Source: Rhodothermales bacterium
Lineage (GTDB): Bacteria; Bacteroidota; Rhodothermia; Rhodothermales; UBA10348
Assembly: GCA_028284865.1 (NCBI GenBank)
Contig: JANQQV010000006.1
Span: forward strand, 62,001-126,000
DNA: 64,000 nucleotides
Direction: 5' to 3'
Shown here in pieces: positions 57,412 to 64,000 of the stretch (the stretch's first letter is position 1; each line of letters begins with the position of its first letter). The notes beneath the pieces were generated by a model that was not told the DNA's origin, searched no databases, and worked only from the letters and a program-made list of their open reading frames with translations. Both the position numbers and the translations under genes were made by a program.

Positions 57412-57552
57412 TCAACGGATGATGATTTCCGTGGCTCCACTGGCCGCACCTGGTGCGTGATCGAACAGGACGCGTACCGACGGGGTCTCCACGGCTTGGA
57501 AACGAAGGATATTGCGCGCCATGGCCTTGGGTTTGTCAGGGAAAGCTGACAT
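57412..57552 (-). pseudogene. Short remnant of a carbohydrate-binding or glycosidase C-terminus
   Basis: A 46-codon ORF (MSAFPDKPKAMARN...) ends with a phrase like VRVLFDHAPGAASGATEIII, the typical last strands of F5/8-type/discoidin-like domains at the end of Bacteroidota glycoside hydrolases. An in-frame stop directly precedes its ATG and there is no ribosome binding site. It looks like the 3' end left after deletion of a larger gene in front of the epimerase gene. A real small protein cannot be excluded. Confidence 0.45.
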
Positions 57553-57718
57553 TCATGCGAATACAGTCTTTGTTGTTGGTATACCTGCTGCCAGCATCGG
57601 CCCACACGGGGATTGAGCCGATTGCAACCGCGAATCTGCCCATTCAGGGACCTTGTAAAAGGCATTCTTTCGAGGATCGGGTAGGTTTGCCAGTAACCTT
57701 CAGAACCTCCCGCCCATC

Positions 57719-58879
57719 ATGAAGCGTCTATTCTTGTGCGCGGCCTTTGCCGCGTTGTCCCTGCATGCGGTCGCGCAACCCGTGTCCCGCATGGCATTGC
57801 CGGCGACGTTCACCTTCGACGGCATATACGCTGCACCCGACGGTCACATCTATGCGGCTGGCGGCTATCTGGCCGACACGATCTACCAGATCACGACTCA
57901 AGGCAATGTCACGCCTTATGCGCAGGGTATCGATGGGCCGATCCACCTGGCCATGAATGCGAATGGCGAGCTCTACGTCTCCTCGTTCAACAACCAGACG
58001 ATCTATCGTGTGGGTGACGAAGGCGCTTTGGAGACAGTCGCGGTCACACCCATCCGCTACCCGACAGGCATGGTGTTCGCGCCCGATGGCACGCTCTTCA
58101 TCGCTCATGCCGAACCGTCCTACGGGATCGGCGGCATCACGCGAATCGGTACGGACGGGGTGGTAGACGTCTTCGCTCGAGGAGGCGGTGTCGATCGGCC
58201 GGTCGGCCTGGCCATAGACGATGCCGGGTATCTGTTTGCAGCAAACTGGTATGACACGGCCATCCACCGGATATCTCCCACTGGAGACATTGAGCGCTTC
58301 GCAACGGCGCTTCCTCAAGTGTTTTCCACTACGATCGGCCACTTGACCTGGGCGGGCGGATTCCTGTATGCCACGGATGTAGGGCATCACCAGATCGTGC
58401 GTTTCGATGAGAATGGTCAGCTGGAGGTCTATGCAGGAAGCGGCGCTCAAGACTCGGTTGATGGCGGTCGGAGCGCGTCCGCGTTCACCCAGCCCAATGG
58501 CATTACGGTTAGCCGCGACGGATCGACCCTGTACGTGGCCTCACGCATGGCGCAGTCCCATCTGCGGACCATTTCTCTCGCTGCAGCAACGGATACGGAA
58601 GAGTGGGCGAATCCCGTCGCTGCGCGCCTGCAGTCAAATTACCCGAACCCATTCCAGACCGGGTCCACGATTCAGTTTCAACTGGATCGCCCGGGCGAAA
58701 TCCGACTCACCGTCCATGACATGATGGGCCGGCAGGTGGCAACGCTTGAAGAGGGATGGAAAGGAGCAGGCGAACACGCGGCCCGATTCGATGGGCGTGA
58801 TCTTCCGGCTGGGGCCTATGTCTACACGCTGTTCGGAGCGGGGGTGACTGAATCGCGGGTGATGACGCTGACGAAGTAA
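57719..58879 (+). CDS. Secreted beta-propeller (NHL/SMP-30-like) with T9SS sorting domain
   Basis: 386 residues. A signal peptide (LCAAFAALSLHAVAQ) precedes a propeller with repeats of the type YPTGMVFAPDGTLFIAHA and RPVGLAIDDAGYLFAANW. Residues from about 305 are a type A T9SS C-terminal domain: LQSNYPNPFQTGSTIQFQL, DMMGRQVATL, DLPAGAYVYTLF, ending in ESRVMTLTK. The protein should therefore be exported by type IX secretion and probably surface-anchored. Its ligand or lactone substrate is unknown. Confidence 0.82.
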   Translation: MKRLFLCAAFAALSLHAVAQPVSRMALPATFTFDGIYAAPDGHIYAAGGYLADTIYQITTQGNVTPYAQGIDGPIHLAMNANGELYVSSFNNQTIYRVGDEGALETVAVTPIRYPTGMVFAPDGTLFIAHAEPSYGIGGITRIGTDGVVDVFARGGGVDRPVGLAIDDAGYLFAANWYDTAIHRISPTGDIERFATALPQVFSTTIGHLTWAGGFLYATDVGHHQIVRFDENGQLEVYAGSGAQDSVDGGRSASAFTQPNGITVSRDGSTLYVASRMAQSHLRTISLAAATDTEEWANPVAARLQSNYPNPFQTGSTIQFQLDRPGEIRLTVHDMMGRQVATLEEGWKGAGEHAARFDGRDLPAGAYVYTLFGAGVTESRVMTLTK

Positions 58880-58885
58880 GCCCGA

Positions 58886-61800
58886 TCAGTAGGAGTATCG
58901 CCCGGCTAGGTTGACGCGTACGGGCGAATCAGATGCGTCGGCCAGCAATTGCAAGAGCAGATACTCGAACACCTTGTATTCGAGCGTCAGTTCGCGCTCG
59001 TCGTCCACCACGACGGTCGATCCGGATGAGTAGGCGAACGGCTGGGTGACCCCGACGAACAGGCGCGGTGTGAGGTACTTGCCTGCCGTCAGGCGCGTCC
59101 CTTTCAGGCCGTCCTGCTCGATGTCCACGACATCCAGACCCAGGCTCTGACTGGCGATCCCTTCCACGAGCCCGGCCAGCTGCGAAGCCGCAACGCCCAC
59201 GAGGACCTCGTTGTTGAAATCCCCATCGCTGAATTGCAGGCTCTCAGACGCGGGCCGACCGGTCGCGATGTAGGACACGATATCCGTGTTTTCCATCGCT
59301 GGATCGGAGCTGAGATCAAACGCCAGATCATCGAGTCGTCCATCCAGTCGCAAGGTGATGACCGCCTCGGGTTGCCCTGGGTTCAGGCGGGAGGGGACCT
59401 CGTACTCCGCTTCGACCTGCAGCACCATTTCCTCAATCGGACCATTGAAAGAGGCGACCCCTTCGCGAATACGGAAGTCCCGACCGAACTGCTTGATGCG
59501 ACTGCGATCGGGTACGACCTCGATGCTGCGGAAGAGGTTCAGGTCCTCCTCGCCGCGCTCTTTTTCGACATCCACCCGCCCTGAGAGTTCGATGGCCATC
59601 TCCGGGTTCACCCGCTGACGGATCCAGGTGTCGCGCTCCAGGCCGATCGAGAGGTCCATCGACAATCCCAGCCAGATCGCGTCAGCCAGCGTGTCGGCCA
59701 CCACAGGCCGGTACCCGAAGTTCTGGGCCAGCATCACTTCGTCATCAAACGTGAGTTCGACAGGCGAAATGTCACCTCCGGCCGTGTCCGTGATCCAGAA
59801 CGACGTGTTCGCCGTGGTCAGCGATCCGGTCAGGTCAGGCCTCGTGGTCCGGCCGGTCAGGGCGAGGTCTCCACTGATGGTGGTGTGCAATTCGTCGTTG
59901 CGCACCGCCCGGAATCGATCCAGCTCAGCTTTCAAGTCGAAGGACGAGTTTGTGAGCGAAGCGAAATCGATGCTACCCGTGATATCCATGTCGCCATCAC
60001 CTGAACGAACCGTTGCCTCTTCCAACGTGATGGTCACGCCTTCGAGCGACGAACGGAACGCATTCATGCGGTATGTGACGCCGTATTCGGGCAGGCGAAA
60101 ACGCGCTTCATCCAGATTCAGGAATCCCTCCAGATAAGGATCATCAATCGACCCACCGACCTCGATATCGGCGGTGACCCGGCCGTCGATATCCGTTACA
60201 ACCGTGGCATCAAGGAACGGAGCAATCCAGGCGATCGACCCGTCTTCGGTGCGAATAGTGAGATCAAGATCGGCCGACCGATCGGCGATTTCGTCTGGGT
60301 TTCCTCCCAGTGAAGCAAAGACGGGAAGGAAGCCCTCCGCCGTGATGGGTTGGCTTCCTGTCGCGGTCACGGAAGCGTCCACGCGCAGGCCTTGAGGGAA
60401 GGATTGGACATCAGCCTGGATGCGGGCCAGGTCAGCCGCGTCCCCTTTCAATAACAGGTCGATCCGACTGTCGATCAAGGGGTTTTCGGCCTGTCCCGTG
60501 ATCAGGACTTGTCCATTCAGCAATCCTTCCAGATCCGGATAGCCGGAGAGCTGTCCCACCGGAGCAATATCGAACGCGTCGACGCCCACTTGAAGGCGGT
60601 ACCCGGTCGAATCGTTCATGCCCCCCGTCATGGACAGGTGCTGATTTTCGGCAGCCATTTCGAGGCGGTTGACTTGCCAACCGTCGGCCAGGACAATGCT
60701 TGCGGGCCGGGTCAATGCGAAGGCTTCGCCACCCAGAAGCAGATCGAACTCCATCAGGGCAAGCCAGGGGCGATCGACGAAAGGATTGACCTGGGATGAG
60801 AGCGACAGCTTGTTGCCCGTGTCAACCATCAGATCGCCATCGACGAAGAAGAATTCGCCGCGTTGATCGATCTGAAGGGAGGAGGTGCGAACGCCCAGCG
60901 TAGGCAGTGCGATGTAGCCCAGGTCCAGATTTGCGGTCGTGGATGCAGGCAAGAACTCATCATCCAGCGTCATCCAGGCGGCTGATTCCAGCGAAGACAG
61001 GTGCCAGTCGTCAATTTCCAGATCAGACAGGGAGACCAGGAATTCGGCATCCAGTCCGGTGGACGGGCCGAACACCTGAACGTCGATCGTTCCGCTACGC
61101 GAGGCCAGACGTTCGAGGCCCACCAATTCCTGGAATGGGCTCAAGTCGCCGATATACCACGTCGCACGCAGATCCGAGTAGCGATCCGAGCGATCGGGAT
61201 CCACGTTCAGCGGGCCGTTGATCTGAACGCTGCCCGTGTTGTAGCGGCTCGAAAAGTCGAACACATCGATCACGCTGCCATCCCACGTCGCATCGAGATC
61301 AAAGGTGTCCAAAGTCAATGCGTCCAGGCGACTGGGTTGCCCTTCGATCGTGACGCGCCAGTTGGCCGTCATCGGATCGAATGACTCGCCGGACACGTCC
61401 CAGGCCAGGTTCACATCGCTTTCCAGGTCGCGCCGGCCCAAGAGCGGAAGGACGTCCAGGGACGTGATGCTGCCGGTTGATGAGAACGTCGGCAAGGCAT
61501 CGAACGGGCGCGCTGTGAGGCTGCCACCCAATCCGCCCACTTCCATGTCCAGTCGTACCTGGGCGGTGATCGTCGAGTCGGCCAGCGCGCCCGTCATCTG
61601 CGCCCGGGCCAAGGCCTCATTGCGAAGCGTTGATGGGTCGAGCGACGCCTCGAAAGAACCCGTTGAGGGAAAACCAGAGAGCAATGTGGCCGTGGCCCGG
61701 GCGCTTCCATTCAGCGCTGTGCCCTCGTCACTTGAACCGATGAAGGCCAACGGGTCCAGATTCGAGAACTGCGCTTCGAGGTCCACACGTGAACGGGCCT

Positions 61801-64000
61801 CCTGCCAGTCTTCCATCATGGCCTCAATGCTCCAGTCGTCATCTTGCGACGCCGTGATGGACAACTCGCGCGACGTGGCCTCAACCTTCACGGTCAGATC
61901 CGACATTTCGTTTGCTCCCCATACCGAAGGGTCGCCGTCCACAGCAAGATCCAGTCGTTCGATTTGGGCGCCATCCCAAAGCAGCTCGATGGTCCCCGAT
62001 CCCGACAGGCTGGAGGCTGGCTCGAATCCATCGATGATCCTGCTCACATCAAGCTCCCGCCAGGTCCAATCCTCTGATGTGAGACGAATCCCGTCGCCGC
62101 GCGACCTGATGTCCATACCAGCCGACATGGCTGCGCCGTCAGAGGGCAAAAGCGACCAGTCCATGCTGCCCCGTCCAGCATTCCAACGCAGGGTGCTGCT
62201 CAAACTGTCGAGGCGGACATCTTCCCACCGCATTTGTGAAAACGCCAGATTCCAGCGACCAGAACCGGTTCGCCAGTCTTCCAGAGATGCGGCCCCCTCG
62301 ACGGTCGCAGAAATACGTGACGGAGGGATAGACATCGGATCATCCTGCAACAGCGTGGCGAACGCAACGCCTGACGCCCTCAGGCTGGTGGCCTCCATGC
62401 GAAGAATCTCATCCAGGTTGATCCGTCCCTCAGCCAATACATCCCCGCCCGCCATGCGCCCGTCCAGCGACCATTGTGCCTGACCATCTGCTGCGCTGAC
62501 TTCAAGTCGTGCATCCACGGTAGCCGCACCCACGCGGGACTCCGCCAGGTTGACAGAAAGCGCCGCATTCATATCCGCGAGGGATGACCCCGATGCATCA
62601 CCAGAAAAAGAGAGCGTCGCATCGCTCGAAAGGTCTGGCGCATCGGCCCATCGCTGAATGTCCAAGCCCGTCACGCTACCATCGAACCGGGTAGAAGGAG
62701 TCGCATCGAGCCAGCGACCAGTAATCTCAGCCTGAAGCGTCGCACCTTGCGCGCTGCCCCGGATGGAGCCTTCTGCTTCACCGTCTGTGAGGGCCACCTC
62801 GATACTCGCCGCTCCCACTTTCATCTCTTCCAGCTTGAAGGCTTCTGACACGGCCCGAAGTGAACCGCTCAGCGAGTCGGAGGATGGACCTCGCAGATTC
62901 ACGTCAATCGAAGCGGCCAAAGGAGATGTAGACGGCACGAGGGATGTGATGCGATCCACATCCAGCGCCTCCAGGCGCACCGACCCTTCAAGCGCAGCAC
63001 CGCCCGAGGCTTCCTCCCAGCGAAGATCTGCAGCCAATGATCCTCCCCTTCTGACCGCCACGTTAGCATCCAGATGGGTCGCTGTCCCCGTTTGGTCGAA
63101 GCGAAGCTGACCTTCAATTACCGCATCGGGGTTCAGGCCGGGAATGAATGAAGCCACATCGGCAAGCGAAAAGGGAGCGGCAAGGATCCAAAGCGATGTG
63201 GAATCCGACAGTCCGATGGGGGCTGAGGCCGACTCGGAATCCAATCCCGCGCTCAACTCCGTTTCCGCTCCCGTGAATGCGAATTGCGGTAGCCGCGCCA
63301 AGTCCAAATGGCCGCGACCGCTCAGTTGGCTCCGTTCCGACTGCAAGAGCAACGAATCCAGGCGAACCTGATCCCCTGAATAGCCGGCCATCACTTCCAA
63401 AAGCACCGAATCCTGGCGAGCCGGGGCCTGGAAAAGGGCACTCAGATTCAATCGCCCAACGTCCACGCTTCCATCCGCCTGCGAGCTGAAAGCGTCCATA
63501 CCGAACGAGACATTTCGTACGTCGAGCACAGAGTCGCCTCGGGCTGACCAGAAGGCGGCGCTTCCTGTGGCATCTCGTATCGACAACGTGTCCAGGATGA
63601 CGCTCCAGGTGCTTTCTTCCTCCGAGGGAGCAAGTAGGCCCGACCAATCCCATGTGCTGTCTGCGTTCTGTCGCGCCCGCGCGGTCACGGCGTGAAGATG
63701 GACGGCTTCGAGTTCAAGCCGAGACGAGAGCAGGGGCCAAAGGCGGTAGTCCGCGCGGGCGCGACCCACCAACAGAAGCGCTTCTCCCGTTGAGTCGGTC
63801 AAGGCGATGTCCTCGGCCGACAATCCGGAAAGCAGGTTGCCTTCCAGCCGGCCGATCTGAAGCTGCGCTCCCTGGAGGAGACCCGAGACGCGTGACTCGA
63901 CCACCTGACGCACCTGATCTCGACCGAATTGCGTGTTGGTCGCTCCGAAGACGACCCCGAATACCAGAAGCAGGATCATCCACAACACGTGTGGCCACCG
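58886..64000 (-). CDS. TamB/DUF490-family outer-membrane lipid or protein transport protein
   Basis: A protein of at least 1700 residues. The N-terminal helix (LWMILLLVFGVVFG) anchors it and the rest is a long repetitive beta structure, as in AsmA/TamB proteins that bridge the periplasm. The C-terminal DUF490 region includes EYEVPSRLNPGQPEAVITL, DIVSYIATGRPASESLQF and a final YSY. The ORF is open to the window edge, with a possible GTG at 63988 but no stop before base 64000, so the true start may lie outside. No tamA is seen in the window. Confidence 0.85.
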   Translation of the reverse strand, partial: RWPHVLWMILLLVFGVVFGATNTQFGRDQVRQVVESRVSGLLQGAQLQIGRLEGNLLSGLSAEDIALTDSTGEALLLVGRARADYRLWPLLSSRLELEAVHLHAVTARARQNADSTWDWSGLLAPSEEESTWSVILDTLSIRDATGSAAFWSARGDSVLDVRNVSFGMDAFSSQADGSVDVGRLNLSALFQAPARQDSVLLEVMAGYSGDQVRLDSLLLQSERSQLSGRGHLDLARLPQFAFTGAETELSAGLDSESASAPIGLSDSTSLWILAAPFSLADVASFIPGLNPDAVIEGQLRFDQTGTATHLDANVAVRRGGSLAADLRWEEASGGAALEGSVRLEALDVDRITSLVPSTSPLAASIDVNLRGPSSDSLSGSLRAVSEAFKLEEMKVGAASIEVALTDGEAEGSIRGSAQGATLQAEITGRWLDATPSTRFDGSVTGLDIQRWADAPDLSSDATLSFSGDASGSSLADMNAALSVNLAESRVGAATVDARLEVSAADGQAQWSLDGRMAGGDVLAEGRINLDEILRMEATSLRASGVAFATLLQDDPMSIPPSRISATVEGAASLEDWRTGSGRWNLAFSQMRWEDVRLDSLSSTLRWNAGRGSMDWSLLPSDGAAMSAGMDIRSRGDGIRLTSEDWTWRELDVSRIIDGFEPASSLSGSGTIELLWDGAQIERLDLAVDGDPSVWGANEMSDLTVKVEATSRELSITASQDDDWSIEAMMEDWQEARSRVDLEAQFSNLDPLAFIGSSDEGTALNGSARATATLLSGFPSTGSFEASLDPSTLRNEALARAQMTGALADSTITAQVRLDMEVGGLGGSLTARPFDALPTFSSTGSITSLDVLPLLGRRDLESDVNLAWDVSGESFDPMTANWRVTIEGQPSRLDALTLDTFDLDATWDGSVIDVFDFSSRYNTGSVQINGPLNVDPDRSDRYSDLRATWYIGDLSPFQELVGLERLASRSGTIDVQVFGPSTGLDAEFLVSLSDLEIDDWHLSSLESAAWMTLDDEFLPASTTANLDLGYIALPTLGVRTSSLQIDQRGEFFFVDGDLMVDTGNKLSLSSQVNPFVDRPWLALMEFDLLLGGEAFALTRPASIVLADGWQVNRLEMAAENQHLSMTGGMNDSTGYRLQVGVDAFDIAPVGQLSGYPDLEGLLNGQVLITGQAENPLIDSRIDLLLKGDAADLARIQADVQSFPQGLRVDASVTATGSQPITAEGFLPVFASLGGNPDEIADRSADLDLTIRTEDGSIAWIAPFLDATVVTDIDGRVTADIEVGGSIDDPYLEGFLNLDEARFRLPEYGVTYRMNAFRSSLEGVTITLEEATVRSGDGDMDITGSIDFASLTNSSFDLKAELDRFRAVRNDELHTTISGDLALTGRTTRPDLTGSLTTANTSFWITDTAGGDISPVELTFDDEVMLAQNFGYRPVVADTLADAIWLGLSMDLSIGLERDTWIRQRVNPEMAIELSGRVDVEKERGEEDLNLFRSIEVVPDRSRIKQFGRDFRIREGVASFNGPIEEMVLQVEAEYEVPSRLNPGQPEAVITLRLDGRLDDLAFDLSSDPAMENTDIVSYIATGRPASESLQFSDGDFNNEVLVGVAASQLAGLVEGIASQSLGLDVVDIEQDGLKGTRLTAGKYLTPRLFVGVTQPFAYSSGSTVVVDDERELTLEYKVFEYLLLQLLADASDSPVRVNLAGRYSY

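Noticed and set aside
61305-62483. 392-residue ORF opposite the TamB-like gene
   Set aside because: Shadow of the TamB-like repetitive coding; Ser/Arg-rich nonsense with no domain.

Overview
This is a 64 kb stretch of bacterial chromosome at roughly 58-60% GC (estimated by eye). Genes are dense and operons are tight, with many 1-8 bp overlaps. I see no insertion sequence, prophage, integrase or CRISPR array. The best taxonomic guess is Bacteroidota in the broad sense, close to Rhodothermota/Balneolota. The evidence is a type IX secretion C-terminal domain on a secreted beta-propeller, a BatA-type von Willebrand protein, M56/TonB and BlaI genes, an FtsI with PASTA repeats, and a MurE with the DNPR motif of meso-diaminopimelate enzymes. 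This is inference from protein features; no 16S rRNA gene is present.

Layout. 1-9,885 (all minus strand) is the division and cell wall (dcw) cluster read mraZ-rsmH-ftsL-ftsI-murE-mraY-murD-ftsW-murG, with murG cut by the window edge. Its 412 bp upstream region carries a sigma70-like promoter followed by MraZ boxes. 10.3-20.1 kb holds pyrG, a methyltransferase, two glycosyltransferases, gyrB, a CBS-domain protein, hflX and a small membrane protein. 20.2-28.8 kb holds a BatA/VWA membrane protein, uvrA, a DUF3047 protein, a family 2 glycosyltransferase and an HTTM-like membrane protein with a small partner. 29-35.7 kb looks like a lipid or glycolipid module: a multi-pass LPG-synthase-like protein, two family 4 glycosyltransferases, an MMPL/RND exporter and a MaoC hydratase. 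35.8-43 kb holds an M48 lipoprotein protease, recF, murQ and mfd. 43.2-51 kb holds a WYL regulator and then the classical origin-proximal operon rpmH-rnpA-yidC-mnmE-mnmG-rsmG. Two perfect parS centromere sites lie between mnmG and rsmG. 51.1-51.4 kb is a self-contained tRNA-Val(UAC) unit with promoter and terminator. 51.5-64 kb is more accessory in character: a PfkB kinase, an NAD(P)-binding protein, a sialidase lipoprotein, a BlaI/M56-TonB signalling pair, an aldose 1-epimerase lipoprotein with a short gene remnant upstream, a T9SS cargo beta-propeller, and a very large TamB-like protein running to the window edge.

How the parts fit. Much of the window serves envelope growth and division: peptidoglycan precursors, septal synthesis, YidC insertion, TamB, glycolipids and a sugar-scavenging periphery. 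The rest is replication, repair and translation housekeeping (gyrB, recF, uvrA, mfd, mnmE/G, rsmG, rnpA, rpmH, hflX). The parS sites and the rpmH-rsmG operon suggest the replication origin or centromere region is near, although dnaA, dnaN, parA and parB are not in the window.

The observations I would follow first are the parS pair without parAB, the promoter with MraZ boxes, the missing canonical start codon of hflX, the HTTM-partner pair, the 29-35 kb envelope-lipid module and the small glycan-enzyme remnant at 57.4 kb.
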